DNA of 64,000 nucleotides from an uncultured Clostridia bacterium. GTDB lineage: Bacteria > Bacillota > Clostridia > UMGS1810. The stretch lies in the NCBI GenBank assembly GCA_934463165.1, contig CAKSJG010000015.1, positions 1 through 64,000 on the forward strand. Reading direction: 5' to 3'. This document shows, piece after piece, positions 25,702-35,131 of this stretch (positions are counted from its first letter, which is position 1; every line of letters begins with the position of its first letter). The position numbers and the translations under genes are program-made. The notes below the pieces were generated by a model. The model searched no databases. It was given only the letters and a program-made list of their open reading frames with translations, and was not told where the DNA came from.

Positions 25702-27594
25702 TCACTCCAGGCAGCACACAGACAAACCATTCAGCCAAAAGCTGTTTCCGTCCAAATCACAAGCATTTTCGAACAAATACGATTCACTTTCTTTCTCATA
25801 ATTCATTCTTTTATCGCTGAACAGCAAATATGCCTTATTCATACCAAGTCCGGAGAGTGATACCTCAACAGATGCCGAATGCATATTGACAAGAAATATT
25901 CTTTTCTTTCCGTTGATGTCACTTGTAAGGAGTGCATAAATGCCCTCATCACCTGTTTTAACCGTCGTTGAAATACAAGGCGAAAAATGCTCTCTTAAAA
26001 ACTTAAACACTCTGCCGCAACATGATATCCAACATTTATCCTTTGATGCGTTTATTATGTTTTGTCCCCACGTGTTGCATAAATTGTTAAAATTGGAAAT
26101 TTCAAATACTTCTCCCCCATAACTAATATGATCAAGTGTTCTTTTCGCTGTATTCAAGGCGGAATTCCAATTTTGAAGATAGGTTGAATAGCTTTTTTTA
26201 TAATTGTTTGTTATTTCACCTCTCCAATGAAAATCCTGAATCAAATCCTCATCTTCAAATCTTTCAATCGAAGAAACCGGCGCAGGCCATTCCGTATTTG
26301 CAAGCTTCAGCTTTGTATTATTTTTTTTATTGTAATGTTCTACAATCGGCAGCGCTTTTTTCATAAACTCCGGAGAACTGTCACGAAATCCCACATGAGA
26401 AATATATTTTCCTGTTATTTCAAGCAATCTTTCCAGATTTTCAATTCCATATGAATATGCTGCAATAATATACTCAAATGGTGAACCCTGACGATTCATT
26501 TCATTAATAAATTCCACACACTTTTGTGCATATTGCTCACAAGTCCATTTTCGCGCAGGCTCGTTATCAAGTTCAATTAACTTTACATGATAAGGTTTCT
26601 CATGACCGTTCAGTTTTCTCCATCTTCCCATCTCTGTTTCAGGGCTGCCATTCAGATACTCTACCTGCTGAAATGCCTTAAATGGCGATGACGTCATCAT
26701 GTTAATACAAATCTGCGGTTCAAAGCCCACAATGTCGGACAGTTGCATAAATTCATCAATTCCGACATCATTTTCCTCAATTCCGCCCCAATAAAAGCTC
26801 TCCATAGCTTCTCTGGTGTCTCTGTCACCAACTGCAGTTTCCCAATTGAAGAAGCTTGTGAAGCATCCACCGGGGAAACGTATAACAGACGGAGAAATTT
26901 CAATAAGCTTCTCCACGACTTCTCTTTTAAAGCCGGCAATATTATCTGTTGGCATCAGTGAAACACATGATAAAATAATTCCGCCTACCCATCCGAATTT
27001 TATTTCAAAATCAACCGTTTCTGTTTCTTTCGCCATAAATATCCACTCATAATGACATGTATTCGTGCTCAACTCTATCCCCGTGCTTTGAGATCCCAAA
27101 ACAATTTGTATTATTTTCTTTTTATCTGTATGAATTATATCACCAAATCCATTTAAGCCTGCCTCTGTCCACTCACCTTCAAAGCATGCGTCAATTGTAA
27201 ATCTGTATTCCCGACCTTTATGAAGATGAATACGTTTTTGTTTTATTCCTGCCTCTTTACCGATATTGTTATGTACCTGCAACGCATCCTTGCCTTTATA
27301 CATATGGCTCCCGTAGGTTCGCATAAATTCAGCATCACCAATAGGTTCCCAAAAATCTTCTTCATATCCGCTATGCCAAAAAGGTGCATTTTCGTTATAA
27401 AATTCCTTTGTCATGCCGATCCATTGCCACATCGGATATTTATATTCGCTCCTCGGTCTGAACGATCTGTTTTGAAGCATTTCACTCCAAATTCCCGTAA
27501 TCTGCCGTCCAATACCCGATTCAATAAAATTACCAAATATTCTTCTACTGCTCGGAATACCTGTCCATTTGTTTTCGCTTTCAAGCTTTATCAC
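25702..27594 (-). CDS. GH51-type alpha-L-arabinofuranosidase, cytoplasmic
   Basis: 630 residues with no signal peptide. The N-terminal 210 residues resemble a carbohydrate-binding jelly roll, then comes the GH51 barrel: IRFPGGCF (238-245), YWGGIEENDVGIDEF, and ELDNEPARKWT with the likely acid/base Glu345. LANTEWPAP holds the likely nucleophile Glu435, and a C-terminal beta domain ends the protein. It would release arabinose from imported arabinan or arabinogalactan side chains. The start is GTG 27594, with AGGAGG eight bases before. A GTGTC-type palindrome lies 27 bases upstream, as for the response regulator gene, which suggests shared control. Confidence 0.88.
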   Translation of the reverse strand: MIKLESENKWTGIPSSRRIFGNFIESGIGRQITGIWSEMLQNRSFRPRSEYKYPMWQWIGMTKEFYNENAPFWHSGYEEDFWEPIGDAEFMRTYGSHMYKGKDALQVHNNIGKEAGIKQKRIHLHKGREYRFTIDACFEGEWTEAGLNGFGDIIHTDKKKIIQIVLGSQSTGIELSTNTCHYEWIFMAKETETVDFEIKFGWVGGIILSCVSLMPTDNIAGFKREVVEKLIEISPSVIRFPGGCFTSFFNWETAVGDRDTREAMESFYWGGIEENDVGIDEFMQLSDIVGFEPQICINMMTSSPFKAFQQVEYLNGSPETEMGRWRKLNGHEKPYHVKLIELDNEPARKWTCEQYAQKCVEFINEMNRQGSPFEYIIAAYSYGIENLERLLEITGKYISHVGFRDSSPEFMKKALPIVEHYNKKNNTKLKLANTEWPAPVSSIERFEDEDLIQDFHWRGEITNNYKKSYSTYLQNWNSALNTAKRTLDHISYGGEVFEISNFNNLCNTWGQNIINASKDKCWISCCGRVFKFLREHFSPCISTTVKTGDEGIYALLTSDINGKKRIFLVNMHSASVEVSLSGLGMNKAYLLFSDKRMNYEKESESYLFENACDLDGNSFWLNGLSVCCLE

Positions 27595-27621
27595 TGACTT
27601 TTCCTCCTAAATATTTTGGAA

Positions 27622-27636
27622 GTGTCAAACAAACAC
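27622..27636. promoter_or_regulatory. Operator-like palindrome before the GH51 gene
   Basis: GTGTC-AAACA-AACAC, one base from the perfect palindrome at 25433-25447, and at almost the same distance (27 bases) from the start codon. A TATAAA lies just upstream on the minus strand (27642-27647). The match in sequence and position suggests one regulator for both genes. Confidence 0.5.
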
Positions 27637-27703
27637 CAACTTTTATATATTTTACATCTTTTTTCAAAAAAAGTAAATCTCCAATTCTTTCCTTAACTAC
27701 AGA

Positions 27704-27751
27704 TGCCCCTGTACAAAAAACGGAACATCCGAATGTTTTCGTACAGGGGCA
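27704..27751. terminator. Strong hairpin downstream of the 27833 gene
   Basis: TGCCCCTGTAC (27704-27714) pairs with GTACAGGGGCA (27741-27751), and AACAT/ATGTT adds an inner stem. It lies between the stop of the secreted-protein gene (27833) and the start of the GH51 gene. No clear T run follows, so it may be a terminator, an mRNA-stabilising end, or a small palindromic repeat. Confidence 0.45.
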
Positions 27752-27832
27752 ACCGTCCCCTATATAATATTCTCAACAAATCCGTCAAATCAAAATCACA
27801 TTATCGCAATTCATTTCGACATTATATAAAAA

Positions 27833-30004
27833 TCAATTTCCGCTGCGCATCAGCGTTTCCGTGGCTGCAATCGGCCTCATTGCTGTCATATTGTCCCAAA
27901 GAAAAGCTTTTGCCTGATAATGTCCGTCGCTCCAAGGGAAGTTCTCCCAATTTTCACCTTTTGCATTATCACCGGCAACATAAATATAATTTGTTTTTCC
28001 CTTATCTGCCGTATATTTCACATCTATAAGCTCACCGTCTTTATAAAACGCTACTATTGCAACGGCGTCGGGGTATTTTGTCCTGTCTACTTCTGCAGAG
28101 ATTCTTTTTGTAACATTATTTCCGATAAGCATGAATGCAAACGGATCATTTGCTTCATCCACATAGGCAAAAACTTTCATTTCGGAAATGTATACAGACG
28201 TAACATTACTTTTAGCATGACCGCCGTAAATATATCTTGCTTTATTTTTTCCGTTTTCAAAGAAGCTGTAAACAAAGTTGTTTTTGTATGCATCAGCTGC
28301 TGAAAAATCACCGGTTCTTACATACTCGGCTACTTGACTGTAATCCTCAATATCAGTACTGTTGCTGCCGCCCAACACAACCATTCTAAAATGATATCCG
28401 TTAAAGTTTTGAACCATAACCCCGGCTATGTCATATTCCTTACCCAGGTCACATCTGAAAGTCCATTTACTGCTCGGAGCTCCGCCTGCAGTAACGGTGT
28501 TGTCATCCTTCGGAGTGGTTGCCGTTCCGGGATTTCCGTCTGTTCCGCTGAATTCAGAACCGGGTTCAGCATATCCGTAACGAGCCTCAACAGGCAGTTT
28601 TGACGCAACATCAATAATTTTTTTGCCTTCAACATATGATACGGGAGCAACAAGAGCTGCTGTTGTAAAACTAAATGAATATTTCTCCTGTGCCCTACCC
28701 GATGCAGCTTTCGCTTTTGTATTCAGCGTAATTGTAAATGTATCGCCGGTCATTGCCGTTCCGACATTACTGCCCGAATTTGTTTTTGAAATACTGCTGA
28801 GGTATTTTTTATCTATTTTATAAACTGTTCCGTTATTTAAAGCCGGTGTATAGTCAATAACATCCCCGGCACTGTTTGTAAGAACAATACTGTCCTTATT
28901 AAGTGTTGACGTATTCATATCCTCGCCGAAATTTATCTCAACATATCCGGTTTCATTCATACCAATGTTGGTAACTCCGGTCGCGCCGTCAGCCGGTGTT
29001 GTCGACTGAACAAAATTCGTCGGTCCGTCTATATATGCAAATACATAAATTTCCGAAAATCTTGTTCTATTTACGCTATCTCTGTTATGTGCAAGATAAA
29101 TATATTTGGCAGACTTTTGTCCTTGAGTGAAAAATGCGTTGAACACCCTGTCACGATTAGCGTTATCTGCGAAATTTGCATTTGTTTCAAAATATTTGTC
29201 AAAACCCGACGCGTCGTCTGTAATTTTATCTAAATCAGGATTATTGCTTCCGCCTACGCTAATATTTCTGTAGTCGGCAAATCCGGCAAAATTCCTGAGC
29301 GCCACACCGCAGATATCATATTCGTTTCCAAGATCGTATCTTGCAACCCAATCATTTTTTTCGGTATTTGACGAATCATTGTTTCCGTCATTTACAGAAA
29401 TGCATGTTCCTTTATTTCCGTCAGTACCGTTTCCGGCAGTTACGTTAGCATCGGCAAAACCATATCTTGCCTCAATATTAAGTCCTGCAGATACATTTCG
29501 TATCAGCTTTCCCTTAACATACGGTACGGGAGCAACAATCTCAGCTGTTGAAAACGAGAAGGTTTTTGCCGGCTCGGCTGTTTCCGATCCGCTTGCTTTA
29601 ACTCCGCTTACAGTGATTTTAAAATTCCGAGACGCAAGCTCTGTTCCCCATGCTTCAGCTGAGTTATCTGTTTTCAGATTGCTTAAATACATTTTGTCAA
29701 TTGTTACTGTTTTTGAATCTACCACGTTAATTTCATAATCAACGGCAGTTTCGTCGGATTTTAAAAGGACAATATTTCCCTTAGTAAGCGTACTTTCATC
29801 CATTTCACGATCAAACGAAATTGTTAACAGACCGTTTGCGTCTTCACCTATATTGGTGACTCCGGTTTTGCCGTCTGCATCACAGCTAATACCAACCGAC
29901 TCGTCCTGCGCATATACCGCGCCAAACGAAAATGAGAAGGTCAGCATAATCACCGCAACAGCGACAGCAACGGTTTTCTTTGCGTACAATAAAGATTTTA
30001 CCAT
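27833..30004 (-). CDS. Secreted protein with two Ig-like/discoidin-like pairs
   Basis: 723 residues. Signal peptide (about 1-33, ending VYAQ), Ig-like domain (about 38-155), discoidin-like domain (156-325), a second pair (about 330-620), and a C-terminal domain ending in YQAKAFLWDNMTAMRP. The first pair is nearly identical, in protein and DNA, to the start of the SLH protein at 10578-14744. The C-terminal domain is related to that of the phosphatase-like protein. No catalytic site or SLH repeats seen; it may be a glycan-binding or scaffold protein, held by partners or released. AGGAGG precedes the ATG. Confidence 0.8.
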   Translation of the reverse strand: MVKSLLYAKKTVAVAVAVIMLTFSFSFGAVYAQDESVGISCDADGKTGVTNIGEDANGLLTISFDREMDESTLTKGNIVLLKSDETAVDYEINVVDSKTVTIDKMYLSNLKTDNSAEAWGTELASRNFKITVSGVKASGSETAEPAKTFSFSTAEIVAPVPYVKGKLIRNVSAGLNIEARYGFADANVTAGNGTDGNKGTCISVNDGNNDSSNTEKNDWVARYDLGNEYDICGVALRNFAGFADYRNISVGGSNNPDLDKITDDASGFDKYFETNANFADNANRDRVFNAFFTQGQKSAKYIYLAHNRDSVNRTRFSEIYVFAYIDGPTNFVQSTTPADGATGVTNIGMNETGYVEINFGEDMNTSTLNKDSIVLTNSAGDVIDYTPALNNGTVYKIDKKYLSSISKTNSGSNVGTAMTGDTFTITLNTKAKAASGRAQEKYSFSFTTAALVAPVSYVEGKKIIDVASKLPVEARYGYAEPGSEFSGTDGNPGTATTPKDDNTVTAGGAPSSKWTFRCDLGKEYDIAGVMVQNFNGYHFRMVVLGGSNSTDIEDYSQVAEYVRTGDFSAADAYKNNFVYSFFENGKNKARYIYGGHAKSNVTSVYISEMKVFAYVDEANDPFAFMLIGNNVTKRISAEVDRTKYPDAVAIVAFYKDGELIDVKYTADKGKTNYIYVAGDNAKGENWENFPWSDGHYQAKAFLWDNMTAMRPIAATETLMRSGN
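29281..29748 (-). repeat. 468-bp segment identical to 14045-14512
   Basis: The second copy of the identical segment described at 14045-14512, with the same orientation. Recombination between the two would delete or duplicate 15.2 kb carrying the transporter, sensor pair, GH141-like and GH51 genes. Confidence 0.97.
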
Positions 30005-30108
30005 ATGTAATCTCCTCCTAATTTAATAAAACTCATTTACAATTTCATTTTATCATAGCATATTTTTAAAAGCAATTTAAAAATATTTGTACTCAAATTT
30101 CAAAACAA

Positions 30109-30132
30109 AAGCGGACGCCGCGGCGTCCGCTT
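30109..30132 (-). terminator. Rho-independent terminator of the GH106-like gene
   Basis: A perfect 12-bp self-complementary repeat, AAGCGGACGCCG followed at once by its complement, with TTTTGTTTTG after it on the minus strand. It lies 35 bases past the stop codon of the gene at 30167. Confidence 0.8.
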
Positions 30133-30166
30133 GACAAAATGTTTTAAGCCGTATCCGTTATTGACT

Positions 30167-32569
30167 TTATACACTTTTAAATATTTTTATTTTGTCTGCA
30201 AGTCCCGAGATAAGAGAGTCTCTTTCAAACTCAAGAGTCTTTTCGTGATACGGGCCTTTTACTTGCGGCGGATAATCCGAAAAATCCGCACTGCTCATTG
30301 CATTTGCGCCCGTATTAAAAACCGAAATTTCCAAAATGTTTTTCTCTTTTACGATTGAACCGTTAACATTAACAGTATACGGAGGTACTATGCATGTTCC
30401 GATACTATGTCCGTTCAAACGAAGCTCACAGCTTCCGTATACGTACCCGAGATCAATTACAATATTACAGCCGGCAGTTGCGTCAAATTCAGCCGTATAA
30501 ACCGCAGTCCCTGAAAAATCCTTTTCCCATTCACCATTTTTCATTTCCGAATTTTCCGACAAAACTTTCCAAGCGCCGCGCTCAAACATACAGCGCTCCG
30601 TCTTTTTCAGACCGGTAATTCTTGCGGTTGATATTTCGTTACCGCAATTCACTTCTTCAGAGCAACTAAATTCGGCGTCTGTATCAAGAATAACCAATTC
30701 TCCGCCGCTCGGCAAAAGATATTCTCTTTCTTCAAACACATATATTTCACCGTTTAACGGATTCAGCCTGTACAATTTCCTGTATTTTTTATCGATATTC
30801 ACCGTAAAACTTTCTTTTTTCTCGCTTTCATTAAAAAGAATGTATATATATCCGTTTTGATACATTCTGCGCATTGCACGTATGTGCTTACTGTCGCATG
30901 TAACAAGACTGTATTCATCTTCCGCTGCTTCGGTCCAATTTTCGGAATATTCAATTTCAGAGTCACCAACGGTGAATACTCTGCCACCGGATTTTGCAAA
31001 TGCTTCAAGCTTTTTTTTGCTTTCTCTTTTCATCCAACAATTTGGCGGAACAAAAACCGCTTTGTATTTTGCCTCCCCGAGACAGCCTGACATAATTTCC
31101 GATTCGCATATATAGCTGTCATCTATCACATCAAAATAAATCTGATTCTCTTCAAGCCTTTTGCCAAGCTCGTAATATTTTTTCTCTGCCTCGCCGTTAT
31201 CTGCCCAAACATCACGTATAGGCATATAAAGAGCCGTTTCAGCGTCAATTTTACCGACGCTCGTCAGATACATCATCCTTGACAGGTATTCGTTGAAAGA
31301 ACTCATATGTTTTGCACCCGGAAGCTGCGGCACAAAATGCGGTCTGCACTGAAACGACAAAAAATCTTCTCTTCCCGATGTCACACTCATCGGGTTTATT
31401 ATGTTTATTCCGCGTACGAATTGATAGCCGCACACATAGCGCATCAAATCATATGTCAGACCTGCTCCGTATACGGCAAACGATTCCGAAACAGCATAAT
31501 TTGAACCGACCTGATGTGCCGCGGAAGACGCAATGCGCGGAAAGAAGCTGTTCTGCTTACTTCCGGGATATATTTGCCTCCAGATAACATCCACACCCGG
31601 AATATCCATATGACGCAAATGATACAGGGCATTTCCCGACTGATAAATATATCCCGAAAGCACATCGTCGCCATTCATATGTCCGGTAAACAAAATACCG
31701 TTTTCCCTACACCAGCTGTGCAGCGTCTCAACGTAAATATCACAGAACTTTTCGCAGCAAAACTCAATGTACTCCGTCTTAAAACGCTTGCCGTCCGCTC
31801 CCTTCCATGCTTTAAACAATGCAGGTACCATTTTCGCAAAATTCCGGCCGTATTTTTCTTCAAATTCATTAATGCAATCAACATAAAACGGTGCATACAT
31901 TATTGCCTCATCAGTAAACATTGCAAACGTTTTCTCGCCGAACAAGTCACCCATATACCTTTTATATTCATCATATGTCGACCTGATAAATTCTTCCACT
32001 GCTTTTTTGCATTGCAAATGCGGATCACGTGTTTTTATTGTTTCAATATAATATATTTCAATATCTGTATCTTCAGAAACTTTAATATCTTCATTTGCCG
32101 AAATTTCGTCGCCGCAAATAACAGATATAAACTCATCCTCCCACTTTAATACCTCTCCGGATCTCATGCGCCGGTTTTTGACAGCAAGTCTTTTTGCCCT
32201 AACCTCCGGATATTTTTCGGTCACCCTTCCGCATGCGCTGCCTGACGGCCATCCGCCCTCATCATAAAGCCATGTTACCATATTTTTTTTTGCAGCATAT
32301 TCCATTGCATGACGCACAAGAGTGAAAAACTCCTCAGACAAATACGGCGGCGACATTTTTGTCTCCATGTAACCATTTCTAAACTCGGGCGGTTCCGGAA
32401 TTATGTAAAACGCACGCATCCCCTGCTCCGCCATTTCATCAATTTCTTTTTCGACCGTCTCCGTAGTCATGGGGCTATTCCAAATCCATGAATAAACGGG
32501 TGAATATGCACTTGACGGAGTTGAAAAATCTACCGGTGAAAAATCCTTTTTTTCGGTGTAATTTAACAT
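30167..32569 (-). CDS. GH106-like glycosidase (probable alpha-L-rhamnosidase), cytoplasmic
   Basis: 800 residues, no signal peptide. The motif WLYDEGGWPSGSACGRVTEK (100-119) is typical of GH106-like enzymes, as are the opening segment (YSPVYSWIWNSPM) and GITF-type loops such as LFTGHMNGDDVLSGY. A C-terminal beta domain follows (VNGSIVKEKNILEISVFNTG). GH106 enzymes remove rhamnose from pectin rhamnogalacturonans, fitting the LplD and GH51 genes beside it, but many relatives are untested. AAGGAG lies before ATG 32569, and a good promoter is at 32621-32648, so the gene is probably transcribed alone. The 12-bp hairpin at 30109 ends it. Confidence 0.72.
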   Translation of the reverse strand: MLNYTEKKDFSPVDFSTPSSAYSPVYSWIWNSPMTTETVEKEIDEMAEQGMRAFYIIPEPPEFRNGYMETKMSPPYLSEEFFTLVRHAMEYAAKKNMVTWLYDEGGWPSGSACGRVTEKYPEVRAKRLAVKNRRMRSGEVLKWEDEFISVICGDEISANEDIKVSEDTDIEIYYIETIKTRDPHLQCKKAVEEFIRSTYDEYKRYMGDLFGEKTFAMFTDEAIMYAPFYVDCINEFEEKYGRNFAKMVPALFKAWKGADGKRFKTEYIEFCCEKFCDIYVETLHSWCRENGILFTGHMNGDDVLSGYIYQSGNALYHLRHMDIPGVDVIWRQIYPGSKQNSFFPRIASSAAHQVGSNYAVSESFAVYGAGLTYDLMRYVCGYQFVRGINIINPMSVTSGREDFLSFQCRPHFVPQLPGAKHMSSFNEYLSRMMYLTSVGKIDAETALYMPIRDVWADNGEAEKKYYELGKRLEENQIYFDVIDDSYICESEIMSGCLGEAKYKAVFVPPNCWMKRESKKKLEAFAKSGGRVFTVGDSEIEYSENWTEAAEDEYSLVTCDSKHIRAMRRMYQNGYIYILFNESEKKESFTVNIDKKYRKLYRLNPLNGEIYVFEEREYLLPSGGELVILDTDAEFSCSEEVNCGNEISTARITGLKKTERCMFERGAWKVLSENSEMKNGEWEKDFSGTAVYTAEFDATAGCNIVIDLGYVYGSCELRLNGHSIGTCIVPPYTVNVNGSIVKEKNILEISVFNTGANAMSSADFSDYPPQVKGPYHEKTLEFERDSLISGLADKIKIFKSV

Positions 32570-32620
32570 TGCATACTTCTCCTTTTCAATTTCGGCAATA
32601 AGATCCGTTAATATTTTTAT

Positions 32621-32648
32621 ATTATATACAGCTTTTCATATTTGTCAA
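32621..32648 (-). promoter_or_regulatory. Sigma-A-type promoter of the GH106-like gene
   Basis: TTGACA (32648-32643) and TATAAT (32626-32621), both perfect consensus, 16 bases apart on the minus strand and about 50 bases before the start codon. Confidence 0.8.
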
Positions 32649-32670
32649 GTAAAATTTTTGTTTTTACAAA

Positions 32671-33456
32671 TTACAATTTTTTGTAGTCCTTTGGAGACAC
32701 GCCGTAAAGACTTTTAAATTTAACCGAAAAATAATTACTGTCATTGAATCCGCATTCGTATGCAACCTCAGCAACAGACTTATTTTTACCGAGCAAAAGT
32801 GCTCTTGCCTTATCAAGGCGTACAATATTGACATATTCGCAAAAACCAAAACCCGTTTCTGCTCTGAACAGCCTTGAAAGATGCTCGGCACTTACCCCAA
32901 TAATTTTTGATATTCCTTTAAGAGTTATTTCAGATTGATAGTTATCATGAATATATTTTTTCGCTGCCTCGACATTTTCGTTTAAAGTCTTAACCCCTTC
33001 ATAATTTTTTCGGTTTCTGACAATCATAATAAAAAGCAAGCTCATATAGCTTCTGATTGCTTCGCAGGAAAAATTGTCACCGTTTTTAAATTCATCATAC
33101 AATGCCTAGGTCAGCTCACAAATTTCGGACGCAGTTTCTCCGCTGCGGTACAAAACGGTTCCGCTCCTGATAAAAGGTAAAACTGCGGGCGGAATATATT
33201 GATTTGAAAAATGAATTGCAATGCGTGTATGTTTTCGGCATCTGTATGAATTTTTATGCAGTACTCCGGGAGGAATCAATATAACATCGCCGCTTTTAAC
33301 CTCATATATTCTTCCGCCTATATAATAATCACATTCACCGTCAGACATAAAGTAAATTTCAAATAAATCATGAATATCTTTGCTTGCTCCGTCAAATGTT
33401 GAATCTCTATCTTTATCAATAAAAAAAGACGCATTTTCATAAAGTCTGACACCCAT
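32671..33456 (-). pseudogene. AraC-family regulator split by an in-frame TAG
   Basis: A single frame of 262 codons codes for an N-terminal cupin domain (YYIGGRIYEVKSGDVILIPP, GVLHKNSYRCRKH) and a C-terminal AraC helix-turn-helix (EITLKGISKIIGVSAEHLSR, VAYECGFNDSNYFSVKFKSL). The two halves are separated only by TAG at 33106-33108 (ICELT-stop-ALYDEF). Nothing resembling a ribosome site precedes the following TTG (33102), so re-initiation looks unlikely. The gene is divergent from lplD and next to the GH106-like gene, so it was probably their regulator. TAG is used as a normal stop elsewhere in the window (the AraC gene ending at 49523), so this is most likely a nonsense mutation or a base-call error. 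Confidence 0.85.
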
Positions 33457-33626
33457 TTTTCATACCTCATTCCGTTTATTGTTATGATGATAATAATTTA
33501 TTTTATCAAAAATGTCAAGTTTTTTTGTTTTTCTGTCAATAAAATTAATGAATTTATTGCAGTCGGACTGTATAATAATGCTGTGTAAAAATAAATTACA
33601 TTAAATTTATTGAGAGGGTGCGTTTT

Positions 33627-35027
33627 ATGAGATACGAAAATAACAAAGCTGCAGATTTGAAAATAGCTTATATCGGCGGCGGTTCGCGCGGATGGGCATG
33701 GGGCCTCATGAGTGACCTTGCTCAGACAAATGATATGTCGGGAGATGTATTTCTTTACGATATTGACTTTGAGGCAGCACAGCACAACGAAATTATCGGT
33801 AATAAAATTAAAGAACTTGACGAGTGCAAGTCCGTTTGGAACTACAAAGCCGTGAAAACCATCGAAGAAGCATTAACCGGAGCGGATTTTGTTATAATTT
33901 CAATACTTCCCGGCACATTTGATGAAATGGAAAGTGATGTTCATACCCCTGAAAAATACGGAATTTATCAGTCTGTGGGAGATACATCCGGTCCGGGTGG
34001 AATCGTGAGAGCGCTGCGCACTATTCCCATGATGCAGGAAATTGCTGTTGCTATCAAGAATTTTTCTCCTGACGCCTGGGTCATAAACTATACAAATCCC
34101 ATGACGGTTTCCATTAAAACTCTTTACAGCGTATTCCCGGAAATCAAGGCTTTCGGTTGCTGTCATGAGGTTTTCGGGACTCAAAAAGTTCTTTCAAAGG
34201 CACTTAAATATATCTGCGGAATAGACAACGTCCCGAGAGATGACATAAAAGTTAATGTTGTCGGTGTTAACCACTTTACCTGGTTTACAAAAGCAGAATA
34301 TAAAAATATTAATCTTTTTGACGTATATAGAAAATTTGCCGATAAATATTCCGAAACAGGTTTTGATGAGAAAAGTGATGAAAACTGGATGAATAACGCT
34401 TTTTCATACTCTGAAAGAGTAAAGCTTAATTTGTTCAACAGATACGGCTACATCGCGGCGGCGGGCGACAGACATCTCGCCGAGTTTTGTCCCGGTAACT
34501 GGTATCTTGAAAATCCCGAACAGGTTAATGAATGGAAATTTGCGCTCACTCCCGTAAGCTGGAGAAAAAAAGACCTGCAGGCGCGTCTTGAAAAAAGCGC
34601 AAAGCTCGTATCCGGTGAACAGAAATTCGAGATAAACGAAACCGGAGAAGAAGGTGTAAACCAAATGAGAGCACTTTTAGGGCTGTGCGATCTTGTTACA
34701 AATGTAAATATTCCAAATCAAGGTCAAATCCCCAATTTACCTATCGGTGCGGTTGTAGAAACAAATGCGGTTTTCCGTGCAAATTCATTAAATCCCGTGT
34801 TTTCCGGTGAAATACCTAAAGAAATTTATCCTCTTATTGCAAGTGTATCGGGCGAACAGGAGTTGATAACCAAAGCAGGACTCGATCGTGATCTTGACAT
34901 GGCATTTCGTGCATTTGCAAACGATCCTCTCGTAACAATAAATCTTGAGGATTCAAAAAAGCTGTTTAAGGAAATGCTTAATAACACCGGAAATTATCTC
35001 ACAATGTATGATCTCGAATCACTGTAA
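33627..35027 (+). CDS. lplD: GH4 alpha-galacturonidase, LplD type
   Basis: 466 residues. NAD-binding IAYIGGGSRGWAWG at the N-terminus, then YQSVGDTSGPGGI, NYTNPMT, the metal-binding pair GCCHE (Cys179, His180) and GVNHFTW (His216). Over most of its length it resembles the B. subtilis/B. licheniformis LplD alpha-galacturonidases as I recall them. GH4 enzymes use NAD and Mn in an oxidation-elimination mechanism in the cytoplasm. The expected role is release of galacturonate from imported pectin fragments. GAGAGGG sits eight bases before ATG 33627; the frame also has a GTG at 33618, which I reject. TATAAT lies at 33571-33576 but I see no good -35. Confidence 0.92.
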   Translation: MRYENNKAADLKIAYIGGGSRGWAWGLMSDLAQTNDMSGDVFLYDIDFEAAQHNEIIGNKIKELDECKSVWNYKAVKTIEEALTGADFVIISILPGTFDEMESDVHTPEKYGIYQSVGDTSGPGGIVRALRTIPMMQEIAVAIKNFSPDAWVINYTNPMTVSIKTLYSVFPEIKAFGCCHEVFGTQKVLSKALKYICGIDNVPRDDIKVNVVGVNHFTWFTKAEYKNINLFDVYRKFADKYSETGFDEKSDENWMNNAFSYSERVKLNLFNRYGYIAAAGDRHLAEFCPGNWYLENPEQVNEWKFALTPVSWRKKDLQARLEKSAKLVSGEQKFEINETGEEGVNQMRALLGLCDLVTNVNIPNQGQIPNLPIGAVVETNAVFRANSLNPVFSGEIPKEIYPLIASVSGEQELITKAGLDRDLDMAFRAFANDPLVTINLEDSKKLFKEMLNNTGNYLTMYDLESL

Positions 35028-35085
35028 ATTACCATAGCAGGTTTTTTTAATAATATTTACAAATACATATAATTATCAATCTTAA

Positions 35086-35128
35086 AACGGCGGCCGACAA
35101 AATGAAAATCACTTTGCTGACCGCCGTT
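35086..35128. terminator. Two-way terminator between lplD and the VanW gene
   Basis: AACGGCGGCC (35086-35095) pairs with GACCGCCGTT (35119-35128) through nine pairs and one G-U or mismatch. It lies between converging genes, and TTTTAAG follows on the minus strand. Confidence 0.65.
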
Positions 35129-35131
35129 GCT

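Noticed and set aside
33106..33108. TAG recoded as an amino acid in this organism
   Set aside because: The AraC gene 48606-49523 ends with TAG at the expected place, and no recoding genes are seen.
33498..33785. Minus-strand frame over the start of lplD
   Set aside because: No ribosome site or family; antisense to a strongly recognised gene.
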